A program made the position numbers and the translations under genes. A stretch of 64,000 bases of DNA from NCBI GenBank assembly GCA_041750975.1, contig JBGSYN010000092.1, positions 17,364 through 81,363 of the forward strand, in the 5' to 3' direction. Positions 42,881 through 51,509 of this stretch are shown in pieces. The stretch comes from JBGSYN01 sp041750975. GTDB taxonomy: Bacteria; Pseudomonadota; Alphaproteobacteria; Geminicoccales; Geminicoccaceae. Positions within the stretch are counted from its first letter, which is position 1. Each line of letters opens with the position of its first letter. The notes beneath the pieces were generated by a model. That model was not told the origin of the DNA and did no database searches. It worked only from the letters and a program-made list of their open reading frames with translations.

Positions 42881-45781
42881 TCACTCGGCAGCGTGTTCGT
42901 AGGATTCCACGGGCGGGCAGGTGCAGACCAGATTTCTATCGCCGTAGGCATTGTCGACGCGAGCCACAGGTGGCCAAAATTTGTCCTGTGTATCGCCCAA
43001 AGGAAAGAAGGCCGCCTGACGAGGGTATGGCAGATCCCAGTCTTCTAGCAACAGGCTGTGAACATGGGGTGCATTCTTGAGCAAATTGACCTGGGGATCC
43101 GCGTCTCCGTCCTCGATGGCCCGTATCTCGCCGCGAATTGCTATCAATGCATCACAGAATCGATCGAGCTCCTGCTTGTTCTCGGACTCGGTCGGCTCAA
43201 TCATCATTGTTTCGGGAACCGGCCATGACATGGTCGGCGCATGAAACCCATAGTCCATCAATCGCTTGGCCACGTCTTCCGCCGATACACCCGTACGCTC
43301 CTTGATCCGACGAAAGTCGATAATGCATTCGTGGGCGACGAACCCGCCACGACCCTCGAAAACAACCGGAAAATGGTTTCTCAGCCGGTGGGCCACGTAG
43401 TTGGCATTCAAGATCGCAACCAGGGATGCGCGCTCGAGCCCGGCACTTCCCATCATGGCGACGAATGCCCAGGAGATCGGCAGGATCAACGGTGAGCCCC
43501 ATGGTGCCGCCGCAACCGTGCCAAGATTTCGCGCAGTTTCTTCCCGATTGCGAACCCGGACGACAGGATGATCCGGCAGAAACGGCGCAAGGTGGCTCTT
43601 CACTCCGATCGGCCCCATGCCCGGACCTCCCCCACCATGGGGAATGCAGAAGGTTTTATGCAGATTGATATGGGCGACATCGGCGCCAAACTCGCCAGGC
43701 CGGCAAAGTCCCATCAATGCGTTAAGATTGGCACCATCCAGATAAACCTGACCGCCCAGATCGTGGATAATGTCGCAGGCTTCCTTGATCCGATCCTCAA
43801 ACACACCATGCGTCGATGGATAAGTAATCATCATTGCCGCAAGTCTGTCGGCATGCTCATTGGCTGTTCGACGAAGGTCGTCGATGTCGATGTTTCCTTT
43901 GTTGTCACAACGAACAACGACGACACGCAAACCGGCCATAATGGCGCTTGCGGGGTTGGTGCCATGGGCGGAAGAGGGGATCAGGCAAATATCCCGACGT
44001 CTCTCGCCATGCTTTTCGTGAAAGCCGCGAATTGCCAGGAGGCCTGTATATTCGCCCTGGCTTCCTGCATTGGGCTGCATCGACACTTCATCGAAGCCTG
44101 TTATTGCCGCCAGCCAGCGCTGCAACTCCTCAATCAGGGTACGATAGCCAGCCGCACGCGCCTCAGGCACAAAGGGATGAACATCGGCAAATTCTGGCCA
44201 TGAGAGTGCAGCCATTTCGGTGGCTGCGTTGAGCTTCATGGTGCAAGATCCAAGCGGGATCATTGAACGATCCAGTGCGATGTCCTTTGCCTGCAATCGA
44301 CGCAGATAGCGCATCATCTCGGTTTCACTTCGATAGGTGTGAAAAACCGGATGGTCGAGATAAGGGGTCTTCCGGACAATATCCGACGGTAGCCTTGTGC
44401 TCGATTTCCTGACGAGCTCTTCGACCTCTGACAAGGACCAATTCTTGTCGGCAATAGCCGAGAGAAGATCTCGGATGTCCTGCGATCCCGTCGTCTCGTC
44501 GATCGAAACGGACAAATGGTCCCGATCGAGCAAACGCAGCTCGATATCGAAACTGCGTGCCCGCTCGATTATACGCTCAGCGTTCCCCGGTGCCGCAATG
44601 GTCACTGTATCGAAGAAGCTCGAATGCCTGATATCAAAGCCTGAAGTTTGGAGCCCGTCGACAAACGCTGATGCGAGACGATGAACGCCGGCTGCCCGGG
44701 ACCGGAGTCCATCCGGACCATGATAGACGGCGTACATCCCCGCAATCACGGCGAGCAGAACCTGTGCAGTACATATATTGCTGGTGGCCTTTTCACGGCG
44801 GATGTGCTGCTCACGAGTCTGCAAGGCCATCCGATAGGCATTCTGGCCTCGAGCATCCAGACTGACGCCGATCAAGCGCCCGGGCATGGACCTTCGGAAC
44901 GAGTTTCTCGTCGCAAAAAACGCTGCGTGAGGTCCGCCATATCCCATGGGAACGCCAAACCGCTGAGAAGAGCCCACCGCGATATCGGCGTCGAGCTCTC
45001 CAGGCGGCATCAACACGCAAAGTGCCAGCAAATCGGTCGCCACAATGGCAAGACCTCCGCGTTCCTTGATCGCTTTTATGCGCTGGGCCGGTCGTGAAAT
45101 GCCGCCATCCGTTGCCGGGTATTGGATGATACCGCCAAACACGCGCAGATCATCGAGATTACAGGCATCATCACCATACACGAGTTCGATGCCCATATGG
45201 TCGGCACGGGTTTCAAGCACGGCGATCGTTTGAGGATGGCAGGATGCCTCGACGAAGAACCGAGCGCTTTCCGTCTTGTTGGACCGCCGCGCCATCGCCA
45301 TGGCTTCGGCGGCAGCCGTAGCTTCATCCAGCAACGAGGCGTTGGCGGCCTCAAGTCCCGTCAGATCGACGATCATCTGTTGAAAGTTGATCAGTGCTTC
45401 GAGCCGTCCCTGACTCACTTCAGGCTGATAGGGTGTATACGCAGTGTACCATCCCGGATTCTCAAACAGGTTGCGCTTGATCACCTCCGGCATGTGTGTG
45501 CCGTAATAGCCCATGCCAATAAATGAACGACAGGGTCGGTTCTCTGCGGCGAGTTCTCTAAGTCGTGCGATCGCCGCTGGTTCGCTCAGGGGGCCAGGTA
45601 AATCGAGGCCCCGGCCACTTCGAATCTGCGGCGGAACCACCGAATCGCGGAGTTCTTCAAGCGAACGAAGATCGAGAGCCGCAAGCATCGAATCGATTTC
45701 GCTCTCTGATGGCCCGATGTGGCGCATTGCAAAGGAGTCGTATTGCAACGTTTCGTCCCGGTTATCGTTAGCGTTACTCAA
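42881..45781 (-). CDS. gcvP: Glycine dehydrogenase (decarboxylating), P protein
   Basis: GcvP (966 aa) is the single-chain (fused P1/P2) PLP-dependent P protein of the glycine cleavage system. The N-terminal FAMRHIGPSESEIDSML, TPYQPEVSQGRLEALINFQ, the PLP-lysine loop NLHKTFCIPHGGGGPGMGP at about residue 695 and the substrate-site FVAHECIIDFR are all present. It is the last gene of gcvT-gcvH-gcvP and is under the glycine riboswitch upstream of gcvT. Full length. Confidence 0.97.
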   Translation of the reverse strand: MSNANDNRDETLQYDSFAMRHIGPSESEIDSMLAALDLRSLEELRDSVVPPQIRSGRGLDLPGPLSEPAAIARLRELAAENRPCRSFIGMGYYGTHMPEVIKRNLFENPGWYTAYTPYQPEVSQGRLEALINFQQMIVDLTGLEAANASLLDEATAAAEAMAMARRSNKTESARFFVEASCHPQTIAVLETRADHMGIELVYGDDACNLDDLRVFGGIIQYPATDGGISRPAQRIKAIKERGGLAIVATDLLALCVLMPPGELDADIAVGSSQRFGVPMGYGGPHAAFFATRNSFRRSMPGRLIGVSLDARGQNAYRMALQTREQHIRREKATSNICTAQVLLAVIAGMYAVYHGPDGLRSRAAGVHRLASAFVDGLQTSGFDIRHSSFFDTVTIAAPGNAERIIERARSFDIELRLLDRDHLSVSIDETTGSQDIRDLLSAIADKNWSLSEVEELVRKSSTRLPSDIVRKTPYLDHPVFHTYRSETEMMRYLRRLQAKDIALDRSMIPLGSCTMKLNAATEMAALSWPEFADVHPFVPEARAAGYRTLIEELQRWLAAITGFDEVSMQPNAGSQGEYTGLLAIRGFHEKHGERRRDICLIPSSAHGTNPASAIMAGLRVVVVRCDNKGNIDIDDLRRTANEHADRLAAMMITYPSTHGVFEDRIKEACDIIHDLGGQVYLDGANLNALMGLCRPGEFGADVAHINLHKTFCIPHGGGGPGMGPIGVKSHLAPFLPDHPVVRVRNREETARNLGTVAAAPWGSPLILPISWAFVAMMGSAGLERASLVAILNANYVAHRLRNHFPVVFEGRGGFVAHECIIDFRRIKERTGVSAEDVAKRLMDYGFHAPTMSWPVPETMMIEPTESENKQELDRFCDALIAIRGEIRAIEDGDADPQVNLLKNAPHVHSLLLEDWDLPYPRQAAFFPLGDTQDKFWPPVARVDNAYGDRNLVCTCPPVESYEHAAE

Positions 45782-45832
45782 ATCGCCACGCTCCAGTTTG
45801 CCATGAATGTTGCGGTGAAGATTGCGTCGAGC

Positions 45833-46210
45833 TTATTTCAACGAGGCGACGAACGCTTCGTAATCCTGCCGTTGCATGAGCTGGTCGAGCTCTTGGGGTT
45901 TGCTCGGACGCAACCTGAAGAACCATGCCTGACCTTCGGCATCCTCGTTGACCAGAGCCGGATTGGTCTCAAGCGCCTGATTGGGCTCGACCACCGTTCC
46001 GGAAATCGGGGCAAAGATATCGCTCGCAGCCTTCACGCTTTCGACGACGGCCGCGTCCTGGCCCATTTCGAAGACCCGCCCAGCCTCTGGGAGCTCGACA
46101 AAAACGATGTCGCCAAGTTGTTCCTGCGCATGATTGGTAATGCCTACACTGGCGATATCATCCTCCACGGCGACCCATTCATGGTCTTTGGTGAAATATG
46201 TCGGCATCAT
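45833..46210 (-). CDS. gcvH: Glycine cleavage system H protein
   Basis: GcvH (125 aa) is the lipoyl carrier of the glycine cleavage system. The lipoylation lysine lies in VVESVKAASDIFAPISG at about residue 64; the opening YFTKDHEWV and SVGITNHAQEQLGDIVFVEL are typical. It begins 10 bases after gcvT and ends 51 bases before gcvP. Confidence 0.97.
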   Translation of the reverse strand: MMPTYFTKDHEWVAVEDDIASVGITNHAQEQLGDIVFVELPEAGRVFEMGQDAAVVESVKAASDIFAPISGTVVEPNQALETNPALVNEDAEGQAWFFRLRPSKPQELDQLMQRQDYEAFVASLK

Positions 46211-46220
46211 TTTTTCCTAT

Positions 46221-47318
46221 TCAGCGTTTGTAGCGATGAGGAACGAAAGGCAGGGTTTGAATGTCACAGTCCAGAGTACGGCCACGTATCTGCACACCAA
46301 GTTTGGTGCCAGTTGCGTTGAACGGCGTTGCGACGTAGCCGAGTGCGACCGGCGAAGAGACCGTCGGACCATAGCATCCGCTGGTAACCCGGCCCACCTC
46401 ACGGCCAGCGTCATCGAGGATGACGGTACCGGCGCGCGCCGGAGCCTTCCCGCATAGCCGGAGCCCGACCAGTAAACGGGCCGGCCCGTGCTCTACTTCA
46501 TCGAGGATTCTTGAAGCGCCAAGGAAGTCCCTCGTCTGGCGGCGGCGCCGACTGATGGCCCAGCTGAGGTTCGCTTCGACAGGTGTTGTTTCCTCGTCGA
46601 GCTCGTGACCATAAAGGCAGAGCCCTGCTTCGAGGCGCAATGTGTCGCGAGCACCCAGACCGGCCGGGCCGACTTCATTCTTGGATAGCAGCAGGCTTGC
46701 CAAAGATGCCGCTCGGTCGGCCTTTACAGAGATTTCGAATCCATCCTCGCCGGTGTAGCCAAGCCTGGACACGCGGCACTCACACCCTCCGATGTTCATG
46801 GTCCGGCAGTCCATGAATGTCTGGAGCGACGCTTCAGGGTTCAGATCAGACAGTATGCCAGCTGCGAGCGGACCTTGAAGGGCCAGGAGCGAGTGATCGT
46901 CGAGCAGACTTAAGACGCAGTTCTTATCGAGGTGAGCTTCCAGATGCGCGAGATCCGCTTCCCGTCGCGCGGCGTTGAGCACCAAGTAATAACGATCGCC
47001 GAGATTCGTGATCATCAAATCATCGACGACACCGCCCGCATCATTGGTCATTAGGGTATATCGGGTGCGACCAGGTGCGAGGCCCTGGATGTCGCCGACA
47101 ACGACCCTTTCGAGACATCGGGCGGCATTCGCGCCCGAAATTTCGAGCTGCACCATATGCGATACGTCAAACAACGCCGCCTTTTCGCGACATCGGCGAT
47201 GTTCGAGCAGAATGCCCGCTGGATATTGGAGCGGCATCGCCCATCCGGCGAAGTCCACCATCCGCGCGCCAAGTGTGCGGTGCAGGCTATCCAGTGCAGT
47301 CGTGTTCAGGCCATGCAT
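46221..47318 (-). CDS. gcvT: Glycine cleavage system aminomethyltransferase, T protein
   Basis: GcvT (365 aa) transfers the methylene group of glycine to tetrahydrofolate. The folate-binding N-terminus (MVDFAGWAMPLQYPAGIL), the catalytic-region DVSHMVQLEISG, YTGEDGFEI at about 195 and RLEAGLCLYGHELDEETTP at about 230 are conserved. It is the first gene of the operon and follows a tandem glycine riboswitch. Confidence 0.96.
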   Translation of the reverse strand: MHGLNTTALDSLHRTLGARMVDFAGWAMPLQYPAGILLEHRRCREKAALFDVSHMVQLEISGANAARCLERVVVGDIQGLAPGRTRYTLMTNDAGGVVDDLMITNLGDRYYLVLNAARREADLAHLEAHLDKNCVLSLLDDHSLLALQGPLAAGILSDLNPEASLQTFMDCRTMNIGGCECRVSRLGYTGEDGFEISVKADRAASLASLLLSKNEVGPAGLGARDTLRLEAGLCLYGHELDEETTPVEANLSWAISRRRRQTRDFLGASRILDEVEHGPARLLVGLRLCGKAPARAGTVILDDAGREVGRVTSGCYGPTVSSPVALGYVATPFNATGTKLGVQIRGRTLDCDIQTLPFVPHRYKR

Positions 47319-47359
47319 TCAGGGTCCGATCCAAAAGGAACGACACGAAGTCGTCTCGA

Positions 47360-47555
47360 ACCCCCTCTGTCATCGACCTGAGAGATTCCAGGGAATGACG
47401 TCCCTGTCCCCTTCGGTGGAGTAGATCGCGTATCTACTCGCTTTCCAGAGAGCCAACTCGCGCGCGGTCCGGTTGCCTGAGAGTTTCCGGGGATGTTGCT
47501 CCTTCGGCGCCGTCCATTCGCACTTTGCGAACTGAACAGTCTCTCCCACGAGCGA
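47360..47555 (-). promoter_or_regulatory. Tandem glycine riboswitch upstream of gcvT
   Basis: On the minus strand the leader has two successive glycine-aptamer cores. The first begins GGGAGAGAC near 47549, then CCGAAGGAGCAA at about 47494-47508 and ACTCTCAGGCAACCGGA near 47469-47486. The second has CACCGAAGGGGACAGGGA near 47402-47419 and ATCTCTCAGGTCGATGACAG near 47369-47388. These GAGAG, CCGAAGG and CTCTCAGG blocks are the conserved glycine-riboswitch core, and the two domains are joined by a short linker. Glycine binding normally turns on gcv expression. Confidence 0.93.
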
Positions 47556-47759
47556 TCAACGGCTGCAAGGAATCGTAGACCGTTCCCCAATCGGGTCAAG
47601 GATGATGACTCGGTGATGGGGAGCGATCAACGAAGAGTATGACACTATCTCTCTTCGTCCGTCACACCTTCTTTATTTCGGCAATCGAGGCAGCGGCGTT
47701 ATCCAGATCGCTCTAGGTGCAACACTGCATTTTGGATCGAAACGTCAAACGGATCACAA

Positions 47760-49175
47760 ATGTTGCAAATCGAGACGCCAGAACTTTGTGTAATAGGCGC
47801 AGGTGCTGCCGGGCTGTCTGTGGCTGCGGGCGCAGCGCAATTGGGCGTCTCGACGATGCTTATCGAGAAAAACTTGATGGGCGGAGATTGCCTGAATTTC
47901 GGCTGCGTGCCTTCAAAAAGCCTGATCGCGTCAGCCCGTTTGAATTATGAGGCTCGCCGTTGGTCGCTTCTTGGCATTGTCGGAGAACATCCCTCCTCGA
48001 GCCAACCGCTAATACGTGATCACATCAAGCGCGTCATCGCAACGATTGCGCCACACGACAGTCAGGCGCGATTTGAGGGGCTCGGCGCGGAGGTCGTACG
48101 AGGGACGGCTCGTTTCCTCGACGAACGCAGTCTCGAGGTCTCTGGGCGAATTGTTCGAGCAAGACGATTCGTTATCGCGTCGGGTAGCCGACCTTCAATT
48201 CCGAAGATATCTGGTCTCGCTGATATCAAATATCTCACCAATGAGACCGTGTTCGATCTGGAATCTACGCCCGACCGTTTGTTGGTTATCGGAGGCGGGC
48301 CGATCGGCTGCGAACTCGGTCAAGCCTTTCGCCGATTAGGCTCTCTGGTAACTCTGGTAGACGTCGATCGCATCCTCGCGAAGGAAGACCCGTCTCTAGC
48401 AAACATAGTGGCCAACAGGTTAATTTCAGAGGGAATTGAGCTCCATCAAGGTGCGCTCGTCCGACAAGCTTGGCCCGACAAATCCATCGAGGTCGACCAC
48501 GATGGGACCACCCTCAAGATCAGTCCCACCCATATCCTTGTAGCCACTGGCCGGACGCCGACGATCGAGTGTTTGGGCCTTGACGAGGCCGGTGTAACCT
48601 ATTCAACGAAGGGAATTCGTGTCGATCGGCGCTTAAGGACCACAAACAGAGCCATTTTTGCCTTGGGCGACGCTATTGAGGGTCCTCAGCTGACGCATGC
48701 AGGCAGCTATCAGGCAGGGATCGTCATTCGCAACGCCATATTTCGCTTTCCTGCGAAGACCAGCTATTCGGCACTACCGCGTGTGACCTACACGGATCCC
48801 GAGATTGCGCAAGTTGGTTTGACGGAGGAAGAGGCAAGACAAGAGGGGAATTTCGTTGAGGCGATAGAAACGAAATTCGAAACCATCGATCGCGCGATAA
48901 TTGAGCACCGACCCGAGGGACTGATCAAGATTGTGCTCGGACGACGCGGGCGCGTCATTGGCGCCGGCATTGTCGGTCATGGTGCCGGAGAATTGATCAC
49001 GCCTTGGGTCTTGGCGATCCAGCAGCATCTGAAAATTCGCGCTATGGCAGATCTCATTGTGCCCTATCCAACATTTTCAGAGATTAGCAAACGCAGTGCC
49101 AGTGGATATTTCGCATCGAAACTCTTTAGCGATCGAACAAGGAAACTTGTGCGTCTGCTTGCCAAACTGCCCTGA
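47760..49175 (+). CDS. MerA/Lpd-like FAD-dependent disulfide oxidoreductase
   Basis: A 471-aa class I pyridine nucleotide-disulfide oxidoreductase. It has the FAD motif VIGAGAAGLSVAAGAA, the redox pair GGDCLNFGCVPSK at about residue 40, the NAD(P) motif VIGGGPIGCELGQAF and the FAD motif IFALGDAIEG. The usual C-terminal HPTxSE is changed to PYPTFSE, so the catalytic His position is a Tyr as in MerA-type enzymes. There is no heavy-metal-binding N-domain, so mercury reduction is not shown. It is paired with a TVP38 gene. Confidence 0.88.
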   Translation: MLQIETPELCVIGAGAAGLSVAAGAAQLGVSTMLIEKNLMGGDCLNFGCVPSKSLIASARLNYEARRWSLLGIVGEHPSSSQPLIRDHIKRVIATIAPHDSQARFEGLGAEVVRGTARFLDERSLEVSGRIVRARRFVIASGSRPSIPKISGLADIKYLTNETVFDLESTPDRLLVIGGGPIGCELGQAFRRLGSLVTLVDVDRILAKEDPSLANIVANRLISEGIELHQGALVRQAWPDKSIEVDHDGTTLKISPTHILVATGRTPTIECLGLDEAGVTYSTKGIRVDRRLRTTNRAIFALGDAIEGPQLTHAGSYQAGIVIRNAIFRFPAKTSYSALPRVTYTDPEIAQVGLTEEEARQEGNFVEAIETKFETIDRAIIEHRPEGLIKIVLGRRGRVIGAGIVGHGAGELITPWVLAIQQHLKIRAMADLIVPYPTFSEISKRSASGYFASKLFSDRTRKLVRLLAKLP

Positions 49176-49210
49176 TGACAGTTGCGATCTGAGAGAAAGA
49201 TCCTTCGAAC

Positions 49211-49945
49211 ATGAGCGACCGCAAGTCAAAAATTCTTTACAGAATGGCACCTGTCGCCTTTCTGGTTTTGGCGATGGCGCTCTTTTTCATATTCGGACTC
49301 GACAGATTTTTCAGCTTTGAAACCCTTGATCGGCATCAGCAACAGCTTGTCTCTTTCGTGGCCGAATACCCGCTCGCAGCGCCGATCATCTTCATCGTTA
49401 TTTATGCGACAATCGTTGCCGCTTCCCTGCCAGGTGCGGCCGTGTTGTCCGTCGGTGGTGGATTTCTCTTCGGACTTTTAGCGGGTGCCGCGTACATCGT
49501 TATCGGGGCAACGATAGGTGCATGCATCGTATTCCTGATTGCGCGAACGGCCCTTGGCGACTCGTTGCATGATCGGGCCGGTCCGTGGCTTGACCGGATG
49601 GAGCGCGGCTTCAAAGAAAACGGCGTGAGTTACTTGTTGTTCCTGCGACTTGTGCCTGTCTTTCCGTTCTGGCTCGTCAATCTCGTGCCAGCATTTCTGG
49701 GCATGAGTTTTGTCTCATTTGCCGCCGCGACCTTCTTTGGGATCATTCCGGGAGCCGTTGTTTACGCGAGTTTCGGCAACGGCTTGGGAGCGATTCTTGA
49801 TCGGGGCCAGGAGCCTGATTTGTCGATCATTTTCGAGCCCCAGATTATTCTGCCTCTTCTCGCTCTTGCCGTATTGGCATTGATTCCGACGGTCTATCGA
49901 CACTTTCGTGCAGCATCGGCAAAGTCGGATGTGCGGCCGTCATAA
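49211..49945 (+). CDS. TVP38/TMEM64 (DedA-like) membrane protein
   Basis: A 244-aa protein with about six hydrophobic helices and the SNARE-associated/TVP38 core: AVLSVGGGFLFGLLAGAAY then FLRLVPVFPFWLVNLVPAFL and the G-x-x-P-G (GIIPGAVVYASFG) turn. Related proteins act as lipid transporters or in membrane maintenance. It is 35 bases after the MerA-like gene; this pairing is common in alphaproteobacteria, but its role is not established. It overlaps the convergent accA end by 6 bases. Confidence 0.9.
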   Translation: MSDRKSKILYRMAPVAFLVLAMALFFIFGLDRFFSFETLDRHQQQLVSFVAEYPLAAPIIFIVIYATIVAASLPGAAVLSVGGGFLFGLLAGAAYIVIGATIGACIVFLIARTALGDSLHDRAGPWLDRMERGFKENGVSYLLFLRLVPVFPFWLVNLVPAFLGMSFVSFAAATFFGIIPGAVVYASFGNGLGAILDRGQEPDLSIIFEPQIILPLLALAVLALIPTVYRHFRAASAKSDVRPS

Positions 49946-50890
49946 GTCGTGGCCGAGGCTCCCGAGAGAAAGAATTTTTTCTCGCCGGCGTTGGCAGAGT
50001 TCGTGTCCGTTGTAGGAAAGCAAAGGAAGGAGATGCCTTTCAAGGGCGTCGCCGACGTGACCGATTGCGGTTTCAGCTGCGCGATGCGCGCCGCCCAAGG
50101 GTTCACCAATGATTTCGTCGATGAGTCCCAGATCGAGCAAGTCCTGAGATGTGAGCTTTAGTGCTTCGGCAGCAGTGGAGGCTTGTTCTGCGCTTCTCCA
50201 CAAAATGGCCGCGCATCCCTCCGGTGAAATGACCGAATAGACCGAGTGCTCGAGCATAAGAACTCGATCGGCGACGGCGATAGCAATCGCACCACCTGAC
50301 CCGCCTTCTCCGATGACGACACTCAAAAATGGCGTTTTCACGTCGAGACAGGTTTCAATGGATCGACCGACAGCTTCGGCTTGTCCTCGTTCTTCGGCAC
50401 CAATTCCCGGATGAGCACCCGGCGTATCGATAATGGCGACAATAGGCAGATTGAACCTTTCGGCGAAGCGCATGAGGCGCACCGCTTTTCGGTAGCCCTC
50501 AGGGCGGGCCATTCCGAAGTTATGTCGGACCCGATCCTCCGTGTCGGCACCTTTTTCCTGGCCGATAACCATAATGGACCGACCGCGGAACCGACCAATC
50601 CCACCAATTATGGCTTTGTCCTCGCCGAAGAGCCGATCGCCAGAGAGGGGACTGAACTCAGTCACGAGATGCTTGATGTAGTCAAGGCAACGCGGCCTGT
50701 CGGGATGGCGGGCAACCAGGGTCTTTTGCCAGGCTGACAACTTGCTATAAGTTTGTTGGAGCAGCTTGGAAGCGCGACTTTCCAATCGATTAATCTCTTC
50801 GGCGAGATCGAGGTCGCTACCGTTGGCGAGATGGCGGAGCTCTTTGACTTTTCCTTCGAGCTCGGCAATCGGTTTTTCAAAATCCAGCAA
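49940..50890 (-). CDS. accA: Acetyl-CoA carboxylase carboxyltransferase subunit alpha
   Basis: AccA (316 aa) transfers the carboxyl group from biotin to acetyl-CoA with AccD, the first committed step of fatty acid synthesis. Start LDFEKPIAELEGKVKELRHL, the MARPEGYRKAVRLM and DTPGAHPGIGAEERGQAEA segments and the EGGSGGAIAIAVAD loop mark it. It begins at TTG 50890; an in-frame stop 24 bases upstream leaves no ATG or GTG option. Its 3' end overlaps the convergent TVP38 gene slightly. Confidence 0.96.
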   Translation of the reverse strand: MLDFEKPIAELEGKVKELRHLANGSDLDLAEEINRLESRASKLLQQTYSKLSAWQKTLVARHPDRPRCLDYIKHLVTEFSPLSGDRLFGEDKAIIGGIGRFRGRSIMVIGQEKGADTEDRVRHNFGMARPEGYRKAVRLMRFAERFNLPIVAIIDTPGAHPGIGAEERGQAEAVGRSIETCLDVKTPFLSVVIGEGGSGGAIAIAVADRVLMLEHSVYSVISPEGCAAILWRSAEQASTAAEALKLTSQDLLDLGLIDEIIGEPLGGAHRAAETAIGHVGDALERHLLPLLSYNGHELCQRRREKILSLGSLGHDL

Positions 50891-50931
50891 GGTATCGGCA
50901 GTCCGGGGCTCTTAGTTATTTTTGCTGCAGT

Positions 50932-50947
50932 GAGCACAAGTGTGCTC
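50932..50947. promoter_or_regulatory. 7-2-7 inverted repeat upstream of accA
   Basis: GAGCACAAGTGTGCTC is a perfect dyad (7-bp arms, 2-base centre), lying 42-57 bases before the accA start and 176 bases before the HlyU-family gene. The spacer is too short for a terminator hairpin, and no T-run follows. It resembles an operator for a dimeric repressor; no binding protein can be named. Confidence 0.4.
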
Positions 50948-51122
50948 GGCAGGGGAGTACGTGATCGGCTTTGCCTTCGAATGCAAGTCCAAGTCTCTCA
51001 GGAGCCATTATCACCACGAAGAGGTCATCCTGTGTCGAAGGAACGGCGAGGTTCGATGACTTGACGTCCGCCCCGAACTGGTAGCCCATAGATCCAACAT
51101 CGAATACCGAAGGGGCATCGGC

Positions 51123-51419
51123 ATGGTTCTAGGAAAGCTGTTTGGCGGTCTGTTCGGCAAGGACAGTGTCGACAAGGATTCGAAAGAGGAGGCTGAATCA
51201 GTTGAGTACAAAGGCTTCACGATTACCCCGCTAATGCGCCGTGATGGCGGTCAGTACATGACGGCGGGCATCATCAGAAAATCGATCGATGGTGTCGCCA
51301 AGCAAGAAGAGTTCATCCGAGCGGACCGCCATTCGTCGTCCGATGATGCCAAACAATTGTCCATTGCGAAGGGGCGGCAGATTATTGACGAACAAGGCGA
51401 ACGACTGTTCAGGGATTGA
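51123..51419 (+). CDS. HlyU family protein
   Basis: A 98-aa HlyU-superfamily protein. The family core VEYKGFTITPLMRRDGGQYM appears at about residue 28, with GIIRKSIDGVAKQEEFIRAD after it. HlyU in Vibrio activates hemolysin genes, but in alphaproteobacteria the family is uncharacterised and lacks an obvious DNA-binding motif here. It stands alone between accA and the aldo/keto reductase gene. Cys-free. Confidence 0.78.
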   Translation: MVLGKLFGGLFGKDSVDKDSKEEAESVEYKGFTITPLMRRDGGQYMTAGIIRKSIDGVAKQEEFIRADRHSSSDDAKQLSIAKGRQIIDEQGERLFRD

Positions 51420-51509
51420 CGGTCTCGGCTCAAGCTAGAGGCCATTTTGCGACTTGTTGTCCTTGAGACAGGCGCCTTCGTCAGACGAACGCGATTCAGG
51501 GAGGATCTA

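Noticed and set aside
47760..49175. Naming the flavoprotein merA (mercuric reductase) or lpdA
   Set aside because: No HMA domain, no mer genes, no C-terminal vicinal cysteines, and the lipoamide-type HPTxSE His is replaced; only the family can be supported.
50932..50947. Reading the accA-upstream dyad as a terminator
   Set aside because: The 2-base centre cannot form a proper hairpin loop and no T-run follows on either strand.
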